The notes below the pieces were generated by a model, which was given only the letters and a program-made list of their open reading frames with translations, did no database searches and had not been told where the DNA came from. DNA of 43,427 bases from a virus: IMG/VR virus record IMGVR_UViG_3300025112_000039, positions 1-43,427 of that record. One strand, written 5' to 3'. This document shows, in pieces, positions 11,601 through 17,229 of the stretch. The translations under genes and the position numbers were made by a program. Each line of letters begins with the position of its first letter. Positions within the stretch are counted from its first letter, which is position 1.

Positions 11601-11661
11601 GCGGTACAGGGAGTGGTTGATGGAAAACTGGGTATTGACGAGAGGAAAGATCAGACAATGA
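5602..11661 (+). CDS. Giant polyvalent / internal virion (ejection) protein with metallopeptidase and ParB-like motifs
   Basis: 2019 residues from a GTG that overlaps the preceding stop by one base. At residues 770-774 there is HEAVH in the context LAHEAVHAAHL, the HExxH zinc-metallopeptidase signature. At about residues 961-975 the stretch RSTDGRHRAIAAKEL followed by GIKQVPVI matches the ParB/sulfiredoxin-type nucleotide-binding signature. The region around residues 560-650 is acidic and Pro/Glu-rich. Residues about 1330-2019 form a long helical region with hydrophobic segments (for example around TIGAMLSGLNTLYT and SQLGVSLMVSLLF). Known polyvalent proteins of phages combine exactly such modules and are injected with DNA. 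T7-like internal proteins are similarly large. The injection role here is inferred from size, modules and position. No lysozyme or transglycosylase motif was recognised. Confidence 0.8.
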   Translation: MPDPRIYQPTPLGDAPAPVPSWVQYEEEEKQRRRDEEAAVLADAIRTREDARKTARDLLNLGATGDFPGLGRQPSTADIQQTWSENVDPTRVAEHPDRREDYNLDIVGSVLGAGQRVPRLNPETGEYESGEFQPHIPEPPFRKYKDLNIQERMEHIFHGVGVAMEEDPDFADDVNLDINRALYRKIPILGSYQEAGESITLAQRSQNIVDGKGTKRDYFEIAKKMHNSRFWEEQATTGQRAAGNIANVGKYGVEFSMTAGTNVLAKEVGQELAEAVVKKTGIMNILKDMTKKTVKGLTGGQTGLKRAAIMGTPAGINTYAQQRFGPGNLEATQDGGYKMREQEDSAFLDALEAAAMAQTELLIETLPIGKMAAGVKNKFLKSMGREIAPEVAPAVRGGVKQSMAINSFLAEFGEERLTEVANAFITRDTAHLGVTGMGEGSGRDLLDESIALGAMQLPFVPGRLARRASRGKIGAPIPTEPPTIERKGPESYERYQIVPVDELDADPLPLTQAEVESKIDSLATDNLSSRRDFELVELPDGGTLLDSYPNKASREEFLEKRRAEMAAVEAPEEDTPLAELREAESLTEEDYQARLDANTQAELDRQSAAKAPPVAPPVIEEEAPAEEESTPEENAVAVERIEKIDVMRVFPGRKVTEASDGNFDVHFEGGRWRVLRRDRINLTDKQKVSIYNDRVNSSEIIRTDQSGKEYTFQEVYPTVEDFLKGDVLVSGSIRTSNEAERAADATWDVLGTIEVAGGRGTDQQIETLAHEAVHAAHLSGLWTDKEWAALVKAYSPDSTTVRQQSEDIASKIGAFEDPGFMDRMVDWMNRMLSKLGLKELSPQAARNMFHRSALFNRRADTSRRVEQVPGDQAPMADIEGDKPTTEKYPMADRGEWYSDSDYKKRGGVIIQMTPDEFLSRSSPLEMDEAARDNIDDLKSVMQSGRGIDPLSIYEDDPTKVRSTDGRHRAIAAKELGIKQVPVIDFTTDAPMAHLDPDATDPGDPNPFPKAIEAGEKQLSIMEGILKGMGDNAKPHHKGNVTRAKNRLAQLQIETRVEEEFNRNGKTAGYKWVEDPSKYNQVSVEERESAEERVEDEITPKIPDEPIKYLDAELDWRGQPTEDPVTRIKQAVPIKEGEPYLIADRKPQDVVHHKDVVATIKKYRSGTEAERKAKDDAFIDEFLNTDNATDIHSVEYAIQLTRELQLTRKAEDFEMAQTIAQRYRDINAESARIVAYGKHVGSPLQKRLSRLEEAIFERDKMTLALIKKRKSKDPVEAAAGKKAWEKELERLDYVRKVAEDMGYEWTQEGMREITKNRADQQRLVQAALYSKKGNFVRLLEINSEYTIGAMLSGLNTLYTNLVSGPANAVFLASERRSAAVANEIFNPTDITLTDYKLAKELKQLGITELDLSQIIQDSFNNGLTRLLHEYGPLEDSLGVNEVQQFEIAPAIPEISIGGKRIRAGRAVRGVLGLGPMAASDQFMKTFYTTLNVRLHAAHIARTEALTYNKRNPDKEKLTDKDIKARAVELLTDRESSAWKAAYQDALEITFQDEGGPISSAVIKKVMDLKRGDPVGDSVNAGAAIGKLAEQSMFLFVRTPIRMFSQVAVRTPGLGTGLSYLKYRNNIKNGRPALEGVPPHFISQLGVSLMVSLLFMDDEDPLEGFFGLSGSLGSLGEEQRKFGYESVPKNAVRFGDTWIKTDRLDPFDILFATLIDGVKSVQKGRGAKQLAWDIAESAVATAKEKSVLRSFKDVTEAFSGARKGGLKESGTNWMESALTRYIPGLVSQTARFLDEDVYSSQTDSMGKNILIKAGVKAGDPVINLWGDPAKREKHWVTPDTQEADIFKGSLAFQKWNVEHTDDKYQPMEFEGEYTDEDGSKVKFDGADKSIYQVKTGLLAKRLVDALVPRIHTEEPDRMTLEVINLLRKKSKEIVIAHYEKHGDFNISQRDPAILKMPITIRDHSLIKDKSYWAKEKPKQQGGKYEDQPADIAKFNEMKAGQQRYREWLMENWVLTRGKIRQ

Positions 11662-11921
11662 GAAGACGTAGAGACGCATCGGTTGACCCAGACATGGCAC
11701 CTAAGCGAGAGGTTAGGGCAGAGGCTAAGGTTACCAAGAAGGCAGGTAAGGTAGACCTCATCCTGGCTAAGGCACAGTTAGCTACGGCTAAGGCGAGTAA
11801 GCGTAAGGCACTTGTAGCCCTGATTGTGGTAGGGATAATTGCTTACTATCTACTGTCATCTGGTGGTGGTCTAGGTATAATGGAAAAAGCCAAGAGTTTC
11901 ATCCCATTTTTAGGAGAATAG
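11658..11921 (+). CDS. Small membrane protein, possible lysis/holin-related
   Basis: 87 residues. I chose the ATG at 11658 because it forms a four-base ATGA overlap with the stop of the giant gene; a longer reading from 11613 would lie inside that gene. The N-terminal half is very basic (MRRRRDAS, then Lys/Arg/Ala-rich helix). One strong transmembrane segment follows (ALVALIVVGIIAYYLL), then a short Gly-rich tail. It is first of three small membrane-protein genes between the virion genes and the convergent early genes, a location where lysis genes are common. Function is not established; a virion membrane-contact protein is an alternative. Confidence 0.65.
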   Translation: MRRRRDASVDPDMAPKREVRAEAKVTKKAGKVDLILAKAQLATAKASKRKALVALIVVGIIAYYLLSSGGGLGIMEKAKSFIPFLGE

Positions 11922-11922
11922 C

Positions 11923-12150
11923 ATGAACAAAATAAAAGAGATTTTCACAGCCATTAAGACGAAGGATACACTAACAGCGTGTATCGTAGCTGTACTCACT
12001 GTACTCGCCACTGTCATCAACGACACGGTGGGTGGAGAGAACCCGCTAATTGGTAACGAGTTTATTATTACCGTTGGTGGTGGCATCAGTGCCTTCTTAA
12101 TGGGATCACACCGTAAGACCCAGACACCCATAGGAAAAGACAGTGACTGA
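11923..12150 (+). CDS. Holin-like protein, two membrane segments
   Basis: 75 residues. The ATG follows an AGGAG site seven bases upstream, inside the end of the preceding gene. Two hydrophobic segments are visible: TACIVAVLTVLATVI and, after a polar turn with GGENPLIGN, EFIITVGGGISAFLMG. The protein ends in a short basic/polar tail. Size and topology fit class II holins. No sequence family is recognised with certainty, and no endolysin is seen next to it, so the call rests on topology and position. It overlaps the next gene by eight bases. Confidence 0.6.
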   Translation: MNKIKEIFTAIKTKDTLTACIVAVLTVLATVINDTVGGENPLIGNEFIITVGGGISAFLMGSHRKTQTPIGKDSD

Positions 12151-12394
12151 AATAGAAGACCTACGTAAAGACATGTCCCGTATTGAGATAAAAGTAGAGC
12201 AAGTGCTCACTAAGATAGAGCCTATCTCTAGACTCTACAGGGGCAACGGTAAGCCGTCCTTAGACGTAAGGGTGTCAGTAGTGGAAAATGACATTGAAGA
12301 CGTTAAGGGAACGTCTCAGTGGGCTTCTCGCACTGCTGTAGGTGCGTTAATCACGACTGCTGGTACTGCTCTCTGGTATATCCTTACCAATTAG
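12143..12394 (+). CDS. XhlA/holin-like membrane protein with N-terminal coiled coil
   Basis: 83 residues from a GTG start inside the end of the upstream gene. The first 50 residues have heptad-like spacing (EIEDLRKDMSRIEIKVEQVL and later VSVVENDIEDVKG), suggesting a coiled coil. The C-terminus is one hydrophobic helix (RTAVGALITTAGTALWYIL). This order, cytoplasmic coiled coil then a single C-terminal membrane anchor, is that of XhlA-type accessory lysis proteins. The assignment is from architecture only. Its last 48 bases overlap the end of the convergent minus-strand nuclease gene. Confidence 0.6.
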   Translation: MTEIEDLRKDMSRIEIKVEQVLTKIEPISRLYRGNGKPSLDVRVSVVENDIEDVKGTSQWASRTAVGALITTAGTALWYILTN

Positions 12395-12724
12395 TGTATC
12401 CACCTCTATTACGAGTTCTTTAAGTCTGTCCAGTGGTACGATGACCAGCCAAGGTTGCAGACTAGCCCTGTGCATGACGATTGGTATCTGTCCATTTTCA
12501 GCATCACGTTCTGCCTGATCTATCCATTTGTACAGTGTCTTGGTTCCTGACTCCACACGTTTACATTCTATGTGCAGTGAGTGTACCCCGACTACATCTG
12601 GTTCCCCATCATCCATACCGCAGTACTGTTGTGATCGTCTCCAGTTAGGTCCTGGAAACAGTTTCTTGAGCATTTTTACTAGTTCCAATTCGCCACGCTT
12701 CCCTTTCTGTTTGCTATTCGTCAT
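12347..12724 (-). CDS. Small PD-(D/E)XK-type nuclease, possible Holliday-junction resolvase
   Basis: 125 residues from the ATG at 12724, which lies within the last codons of the upstream Lar-like gene; the longer reading adds 36 residues with no SD. The fold signature is visible: an N-terminal basic helix with a conserved Glu (KGKRGELELVKMLKKLF), then GEPDVVGVHSLHIECKR with Asp followed by ExK. Downstream lie WIDQAERDA and IPIVMHRAS, as in small phage and archaeal Hjc/VRR-NUC-like endonucleases. It would cut branched replication or recombination intermediates before packaging. It is the last gene of the minus-strand region and overlaps the convergent membrane-protein gene by 48 bases. Which subfamily it belongs to cannot be settled by eye. 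Confidence 0.7.
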   Translation of the reverse strand: MTNSKQKGKRGELELVKMLKKLFPGPNWRRSQQYCGMDDGEPDVVGVHSLHIECKRVESGTKTLYKWIDQAERDAENGQIPIVMHRASLQPWLVIVPLDRLKELVIEVDTLIGKDIPESSTSSRD

Positions 12725-13037
12725 AACCAAACCCTTCAGGTATTCTAATAGACCCTTTAGGTGGCTTGGTTTCAACGTCACATCCAATGACAATAGAACA
12801 TTTATCATGTGCCCTTTTATTCCAGATGTCAATTACCATTGATTCAACAACATGGGTTATAAAATCAAGTTGCTCTTCAGGAAGTGACCCACACCCAGGA
12901 GGATAATCCACCGTTGGACCACAGCCACCACACCCACCGCAACGCACCCAGAGCATGCCAGGAACATCGCCATTAAAACTCAAATCGTTAGACCCACAGA
13001 ATGGGCATGGTTCCAGTGTTCGTTCTTCAGCAGTCAT
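12714..13037 (-). CDS. Lar-like restriction-alleviation family protein
   Basis: 107 residues. The start EPCPFCGSNDLSF, followed by a second Cys cluster (VRCGGCGGCGP), then an acidic stretch and IDIWNKRA, matches the Lar/DUF-type zinc-ribbon layout (CPFCG, C..CG..GP, WN.R). Lar of the Rac prophage modulates type I restriction, but most phage members of this family are untested. The C-terminal 30 residues (basic and Pro-rich) extend beyond the usual domain. It follows the 50-residue zinc-ribbon gene with an 11-base overlap, and its end overlaps the nuclease start. Family call good, function uncertain. Confidence 0.7.
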   Translation of the reverse strand: MTAEERTLEPCPFCGSNDLSFNGDVPGMLWVRCGGCGGCGPTVDYPPGCGSLPEEQLDFITHVVESMVIDIWNKRAHDKCSIVIGCDVETKPPKGSIRIPEGFGYDE

Positions 13038-13179
13038 CGTCTATCTCCTCCTCGTCGAAGTGTTCTTCATCATAGTGATGACCAATGTCCCTGTCATTAC
13101 CACACTTAGGACAATCGCCACCACCTTTATTGTCAAACCAATCATGCCCACAGGGGCAGCTATGCGTCATGCACGCCAT
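13027..13179 (-). CDS. 50-residue zinc-ribbon protein
   Basis: A short ORF with an AGGAG seven bases before its ATG at 13179. It encodes two knuckles, CPCGHDW and CPKCGND, spaced by a Gly-rich turn. A very acidic C-terminus follows (EEHFDEEEIDDDC). It overlaps the neighbouring genes on both sides, as others in this region do. Small zinc ribbons like this are common among phage early proteins and can bind host nucleic-acid machinery, but nothing specific can be said. Confidence is from the SD, the two Cys pairs and the tight packing. Confidence 0.65.
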   Translation of the reverse strand: MACMTHSCPCGHDWFDNKGGGDCPKCGNDRDIGHHYDEEHFDEEEIDDDC

Positions 13180-13363
13180 CTTTTTTCTCCTGTTCCCCGT
13201 ACCCTCTACGCCCAGCGGTTGCTAGGTGTATCAGGAATCGGACTAATCCTACCTGTCTAAAACCTTCTGTTACTAGCTTACGATGGATATGCAGCAGTTG
13301 CTCCACGTCATTCGTCAGCACTCGTACCCGTCGTCTGTCCGTTGATATGTATCTGATTCTCAT
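13160..13363 (-). CDS. Small basic protein of unknown function
   Basis: 67 residues with AAGGA seven bases before the ATG. It begins MRIRYISTDRRRVRVLTNDV and is rich in Arg and Lys; the middle is probably helical (VEQLLHIHRKLVTEGF). Not recognised. Its first 56 bases overlap the 3' end of the upstream acidic-protein gene in another frame, and its end overlaps the zinc-ribbon gene. The overlap makes one of the two slightly doubtful, but both have plausible ribosome sites. Confidence 0.5.
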   Translation of the reverse strand: MRIRYISTDRRRVRVLTNDVEQLLHIHRKLVTEGFRQVGLVRFLIHLATAGRRGYGEQEKKDGVHDA

Positions 13364-13622
13364 AATGGTTCCTTACTTTATTGAAATAGTAAACATCTAT
13401 ATATAGGGGAGTTTTTTCACCTATGTAAGCACCCCAGGTATTAAATTCTAGGTACTCATATGCCTCATCCCTGTCCATATCGTCTTTGGTACATAGTATG
13501 TGTACCATCATTTCCTTGTCGTAGCAGACCCGACCATCAGAGACACCGATGATAGCATCATCAAATTCATCTGCAAATAGCAGGTCATCATCACCGTAGA
13601 AATCTACCAGGTCCTGTCTCAT
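13308..13622 (-). CDS. Acidic hypothetical protein
   Basis: 104 residues. I chose the ATG at 13622 because it forms an ATGA overlap with the stop of the upstream 39-residue membrane protein; a start at 13634 is possible. The N-terminal half is rich in Asp and Glu (YGDDDLLFADEFDDAI); the rest contains an aromatic cluster (YIDVYYFNKVRNHYENQ). Not recognised. The acidic composition is reminiscent of DNA-mimic or anti-restriction proteins, and a Lar-like gene sits downstream, but that is only a suggestion. Confidence 0.55.
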   Translation of the reverse strand: MRQDLVDFYGDDDLLFADEFDDAIIGVSDGRVCYDKEMMVHILCTKDDMDRDEAYEYLEFNTWGAYIGEKTPLYIDVYYFNKVRNHYENQIHINGQTTGTSADE

Positions 13623-13738
13623 CCCATCCCCCATCCTGAAGAGAAGATTCTACTGAACCAAATGCCCAGTGCTGCCGTAGCAAAGAACCATAGGATCGCC
13701 TTGGCTATTTTAACGTGCGTTTCATCTCTATCTTTCAT
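13619..13738 (-). CDS. 39-residue single-span membrane protein
   Basis: A short ORF with a strong start: AAGGAGACTACG directly precedes the ATG at 13738. It encodes a charged N-terminus (MKDRDETHVK) then one hydrophobic helix (IAKAILWFFATAALGIWF) and a short polar tail. It shares its leader sequence with the methyltransferase and nuclease genes (ATGs at 14357 and 22194). It ends in an ATGA overlap with the next gene. Function unknown; an inner-membrane microprotein is likely. Confidence 0.6.
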   Translation of the reverse strand: MKDRDETHVKIAKAILWFFATAALGIWFSRIFSSGWGMG

Positions 13739-13751
13739 CGTAGTCTCCTTG

Positions 13752-14357
13752 TTATCTGTTACGAACACCCGTGTATTCTGTTGCTTTAACCAACTTTACC
13801 CTGAACACAAATCGCCACACACTCTTCAAATCTATCGAATCTATTAGAGTTACTTTTCTCCAATGACAAATTCCCCATGTAGCAATCTGTTCAATAATGA
13901 CTTCTTTACTTGGATTCTGTTCACCAAAATAGGCAGTCAAAAAAGTTTGCGTAATACCATTTAGGATATTAACGTAAGGCTTGGGCATTGTTATCACCAA
14001 TAGCCCATCCTTAATCAATAAGAAAATATCTGGAAAAAACCTATTGGGAAAACCATAAGGATCAAGGTCGATGACATCATATGTTTTCTTTTCTCCTATA
14101 AGACGATGAAACACAACAAAACTATCACCTGTTTTCAAATACTTTCGGTCATAGCAATCCACTTCTCCATATTCGTTGTATTTATTTGTTAAATTCCCTT
14201 GCCCGGAAAAAAGTTCCAAAATTTTCTTCCCTTCTCCATCAAGCACCCGGTCTAATTGCATGATCTTCTCGTCGGGATGATGAACAGAATCATCATTACT
14301 AGCTTGCAATGCCCGGACTACATCATGCCTAATAGCCCTATACGTCTTATCCTTCAT
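13752..14357 (-). CDS. Trm1-like SAM-dependent methyltransferase
   Basis: 201 residues from the ATG at 14357, which has AAGGAGACTACG in front; an upstream ATG at 14396 lies in a hairpin and lacks an SD. Motif I is KILELFSGQGNLT (about residues 45-57), and the catalytic motif IV is DLDPYGFP (about residues 97-104). DLDPfG is characteristic of Trm1, the tRNA guanine-26 dimethyltransferase, and differs from the usual NPPY or DPPY of DNA adenine/cytosine methylases. The protein is about half the length of cellular Trm1 and lacks its C-terminal domain, so only the catalytic fold is present. The substrate (tRNA, other RNA or DNA) is open. Confidence 0.65.
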   Translation of the reverse strand: MKDKTYRAIRHDVVRALQASNDDSVHHPDEKIMQLDRVLDGEGKKILELFSGQGNLTNKYNEYGEVDCYDRKYLKTGDSFVVFHRLIGEKKTYDVIDLDPYGFPNRFFPDIFLLIKDGLLVITMPKPYVNILNGITQTFLTAYFGEQNPSKEVIIEQIATWGICHWRKVTLIDSIDLKSVWRFVFRVKLVKATEYTGVRNR

Positions 14358-14375
14358 CGTAGTCTCCTTGTTATA

Positions 14376-14407
14376 AAAGCCCCTGCCAGCATACAACTGG
14401 TCAGGGG
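14376..14407 (-). terminator. Hairpin with short U-run, attenuator/terminator-like
   Basis: On the minus strand CCCCTGACCAG pairs with CTGGCAGGGG (10 bp, one bulged A, loop TTGTATG), followed by CTTTTATAA. It lies between the PAPS-reductase-like gene and the methyltransferase gene, about 20 bases before the latter's start. The U-run is short, so partial termination or a leader structure are both possible. Confidence 0.5.
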
Positions 14408-14474
14408 TTCCCCAAAAGGCTAGGCAATCGAGAGATTATACCCAACCTACATGGCTACCGAATAGCAGCCTTGT

Positions 14475-15323
14475 TCATAGTCCACACCCACCCTCACACT
14501 CCATGTCGAATAGGTCTGGTTGGTCTTCGTTTAAGTGACAGTCCTTGAGAGGCGTGTGTGATCGGTGTAGATACAGTTCATCATTAACCCGACCACTGAA
14601 ATCATTACGTATGGCTTCATCAATCTCCACTGCCCGATCCCATCCCTTCGGATCGTTCTTCTTGAGACTTAGCCATTCACGGTTAGACTTATATGGGCAG
14701 AACACACAGGCACTTCTTGGTACAACGTGTGGCACTCGCTTCTCAAGATACTGGATACACATATGTCTCGTCATGTAGTCGTCTATCAATGGGAATCCCA
14801 CCTTTGACCAACCACGTTGTTCAAACCTACCCCTTGCCCTAGCTGCCCTTCCTGGTTCGTCATACGAGAACCCCATGTACTGCCACAGTTCTACGTCTTT
14901 AGGGACACGCTTACGTGGTGCTAGACCTAGTATGTCCCTGCGTATGGTACGTTCCACTACTTTGATTTTGTATTCATCTGTACACTGACGTATCAACATA
15001 CCACCTTGTTGAGTCTCAGAATTAAAGGTGAAAGCAGGAATAGAAGCACAACGATTACCGCCTTCTTTCTTGGAGGCAATAGTACCATCCCCCAAGCCAC
15101 CCTTTGGATCAGAGCGTACAAGTATCTCAGCACCACCGTCTAGACCCTGCATCCACTTGAGGTGCTCATACACAGCATCAGGCTCGTCACCTGTATCCGC
15201 AAAGATAGCGTAGTCAAAGGTCATCTCAAGATCACCATCCATACTCATCAGGTACAGTGCCGTACTCTGGACACCAGCACCTAGATTAAGGATATGTATC
15301 TTACGCTTTTCCATGTGCCTCAT
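14475..15323 (-). CDS. PAPS-reductase-like PP-loop (adenine nucleotide alpha-hydrolase) protein
   Basis: 282 residues from the ATG at 15323, which has AAGGAG four bases upstream and overlaps the end of csrA; a start at 15314 is equally possible. The PP-loop is IHILNLGAGVQSTALYL near the N-terminus, followed by YAIFADTGDEP. The middle has RQCTDEYKI, and the C-terminal part has ACVFCPYKSNREW with a Cys pair. This is the phage PAPS-reductase/DndC-like group. Members bind ATP or PAPS, and some relatives thiolate nucleic acids. Whether this one modifies DNA or RNA, or serves in nucleotide metabolism, cannot be told from sequence. Confidence 0.75.
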   Translation of the reverse strand: MRHMEKRKIHILNLGAGVQSTALYLMSMDGDLEMTFDYAIFADTGDEPDAVYEHLKWMQGLDGGAEILVRSDPKGGLGDGTIASKKEGGNRCASIPAFTFNSETQQGGMLIRQCTDEYKIKVVERTIRRDILGLAPRKRVPKDVELWQYMGFSYDEPGRAARARGRFEQRGWSKVGFPLIDDYMTRHMCIQYLEKRVPHVVPRSACVFCPYKSNREWLSLKKNDPKGWDRAVEIDEAIRNDFSGRVNDELYLHRSHTPLKDCHLNEDQPDLFDMECEGGCGL

Positions 15324-15477
15324 CCCTCTCCTTGACCTCACCACGTAGGATACGTGTATCCTCTGGTGCTTCAATACAGATGATAACCTTACCACCCTTC
15401 ACTGTTATAATCTCTAGTTCTATGTCGGTTCCAATGTGTATCTTGTCCCCAACTCTTCTCGTCAGTGATAACCCCAT
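15301..15477 (-). CDS. csrA: CsrA/RsmA-family translational regulator
   Basis: 58 residues, with AAGGAG nine bases before the ATG. The sequence starts MGLSLTRRVGDKIHIG and continues through VKGGKVIICIEAPED to ILRGEVKERD. It aligns over its whole length with CsrA: LTRRVG in strand 1, the VKG turn, the IEAP stretch, and R-x-E-V at the RNA-binding position (Arg45 here matches Arg44 of E. coli CsrA; Leu5 and Arg7 match Leu4 and Arg6). CsrA dimers bind GGA-containing RNA hairpins, often over SD sites. The gene sits between an unknown gene and the PAPS-reductase-like gene, overlapping the latter by 23 bases. Likely targets are host mRNAs, sRNAs or the phage's own leaders; the target is inference. 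Confidence 0.9.
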   Translation of the reverse strand: MGLSLTRRVGDKIHIGTDIELEIITVKGGKVIICIEAPEDTRILRGEVKERDEAHGKA

Positions 15478-15479
15478 TA

Positions 15480-16073
15480 CTACTTCTCCTTAAAAAGACC
15501 CCCGAACACGTCCTGTTTCTCCTCTGTCTTACGACAAGCCTCAGTGAACAGCCTCATAGTACCTGACATATGGTCAGCAGGCATATCGTACACCAATGGA
15601 CGTAAGTCCCAGACATACTGATTATTCTGTATAGACTCCTTCTCGGCAATGCCATAGAAGGTCACTGTCCTGCTATCAAAAGAAGCAGATAGGTAGAAGT
15701 CTACGTCCTCGTTTTCTAGCCGCCAGTTAGTGATCCGAACACCCTCATGGGCAGGGTCGATACCACCACCAGCGAATCGAGAAGATATAACGAACGAACT
15801 AAGACCCAGTGTTGTATCCTCAACAATGACATCAGCATCATTAGCATCTGAGTAATTACACTCATGCCATATATTATTCTGCGTACACCACTTAGAGAAT
15901 GCCCAACCGCATACGCAGTCAAGCAATAGGTCAGTGAACATTCGGTTACGACCGGCAAAGCTACTACTAGATTCGCAGTGCTTCTGAGCATATTCCTTAG
16001 CTTCTAATCGCACCTGCTCTGGTACGAATACGTAAACCCAATCAGGGTTACGATTTGTAAATGAAAACATCAT
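15480..16073 (-). CDS. Hypothetical protein, 197 residues
   Basis: The ATG at 16073 is preceded by AGGAGGAAAC; the extra 12 residues of the longest reading have no such site. The protein has a long N-terminal helix (EQVRLEAKEYAQKHCES), a Cys- and Trp-containing helix (LLLDCVCGWAFSKWC) and then beta-rich sequence (DADVIVEDTTLGLSSFVISSR). The layout of helix, D-x-n and strand recalls degenerate PD-(D/E)XK folds, but no complete catalytic triad is visible, so I do not assign one. The SD of csrA lies inside its last codons, so the two are probably translated together. Confidence 0.65.
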   Translation of the reverse strand: MMFSFTNRNPDWVYVFVPEQVRLEAKEYAQKHCESSSSFAGRNRMFTDLLLDCVCGWAFSKWCTQNNIWHECNYSDANDADVIVEDTTLGLSSFVISSRFAGGGIDPAHEGVRITNWRLENEDVDFYLSASFDSRTVTFYGIAEKESIQNNQYVWDLRPLVYDMPADHMSGTMRLFTEACRKTEEKQDVFGGLFKEK

Positions 16074-16147
16074 GTTTCCTCCTCGTTTAACTTTCCTTGT
16101 AAACATCAATCCTAATGTACCTTATCGGTACGTGACAATACCAACTC

Positions 16148-17005
16148 CTATGTTTCATAGATTTTTCTATTAATAGTTGAGTCTCTGTTCACACTCATCT
16201 CCATCCAGTAACCGCCCATAGGTCGTGGACCCATACCCTTCTCGACTGCCCACCCCTCTGCACCATCACCAAACTCATCCTTATATGTACCACAGCGGAT
16301 CATATCTATCTTCTGAGTCTTGATCTTCATGCTCTGGTTCAATGTAGATCGGACAATGGGGAATGTACCCTTCTTATGAATGTGTCCCGCTATGTATACG
16401 TCAGCATCACATTGAAGGAAGTACTTCTGGAAGGCTGTAATCTGCTGGGAGAATGCTCCACCACTACCATAGCCATGATGGGAATAGATAGTGAATGAGT
16501 TACGAGCACTATGCAACTTGCAGAAGACCCGCATCCAGTTACCATACCCACCAGCACTGACATGACAATCAGGCTCAACCATCCTGAGTAGCGTTGTAAA
16601 GCGATCAATCAGGTCTATCTCCTGACGCTTCATAATGGCTGTCTCATGGTTACCAGGACACACGAGGATTAGGTTATTGGCATAGGGTCGCCACCACTCT
16701 ACAGCTTCCTCAACAACGAGGTCGAAGTAGTTAGGGCCATCATGCTGGGGAAGCAGTGAACCTTTAGCTTTCCTAGGGTCATAAGCACCTTGCATACAGC
16801 AAAATAGGTCACCGAAAATACAGATTCCAGCGTCGTCTTCTAATGCTTTATCAAGGTCTTTCTTTAGCAGTTCCCTATCGCAGTGGGGGTTATCGAAATG
16901 TACATCGGATAAGAGTAATAGTTTTCTGACATCCTTTTGACTGTTGAATTGGAGATGTATCTCCTGAATGTTACGGCTATTTCGTTTGACTTCAAACATA
17001 TTCAC
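16148..17005 (-). CDS. Calcineurin-like metallophosphoesterase
   Basis: 285 residues with the canonical metal-site motifs in order: LLLSDVHFDNP (D-x-H), IFGDLFC (GD), VCPGNHETA (GNHE), then YSHHGYGSG and YIAGHIHKKG (H and GHxH). It is a full-length single-domain enzyme of this superfamily, which hydrolyses phosphodi- or monoesters with two metal ions. Phage relatives are often placed in replication modules beside DnaB- or Sak4-type genes, as here, and may act like the SbcD/Mre11 nuclease subunit. No SbcC partner is seen. The start overlaps the end of the DUF3310 gene by four bases. Confidence 0.85.
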   Translation of the reverse strand: MNMFEVKRNSRNIQEIHLQFNSQKDVRKLLLLSDVHFDNPHCDRELLKKDLDKALEDDAGICIFGDLFCCMQGAYDPRKAKGSLLPQHDGPNYFDLVVEEAVEWWRPYANNLILVCPGNHETAIMKRQEIDLIDRFTTLLRMVEPDCHVSAGGYGNWMRVFCKLHSARNSFTIYSHHGYGSGGAFSQQITAFQKYFLQCDADVYIAGHIHKKGTFPIVRSTLNQSMKIKTQKIDMIRCGTYKDEFGDGAEGWAVEKGMGPRPMGGYWMEMSVNRDSTINRKIYET

Positions 17006-17229
17006 TCAACTTTCTTTGTAGACTCTATTTCAATTAAACGCTTTAGGTAAAATAGTGCCTTCTCTAAATCTTGTATGCGAAGTTCCTGTGTATCGTGCTT
17101 GTGTTTATAGCGTACAACATATTTCATAATGTTGCCCTGATAAAATCCTAACTGTAGTCCATCGACAGCATCTAAGTACTCTAAGCTACCTTGAGTATAG
17201 TGTTTGGGATGATTAACCGGATCACTCAT
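17002..17229 (-). CDS. DUF3310 (SaV-like) family protein
   Basis: 75 residues. The opening DPVNHPKHYTQGSLEYLDAV, the central YQGNIMKYVVRYKHK and the final YLKRLIEIE match DUF3310, a short helical family found widely in phages next to nucleotide or replication genes. Biochemical role is unknown. The ATG follows GAGGAG by nine bases and abuts the upstream stop. The stop overlaps the phosphoesterase start by four bases. Confidence 0.85.
   Translation of the reverse strand: MSDPVNHPKHYTQGSLEYLDAVDGLQLGFYQGNIMKYVVRYKHKHDTQELRIQDLEKALFYLKRLIEIESTKKVE

Noticed and set aside
15480-16073. PD-(D/E)XK nuclease assignment
   Set aside because: Only a vague helix/strand likeness; the catalytic Asp, Glu and Lys cannot be placed convincingly.
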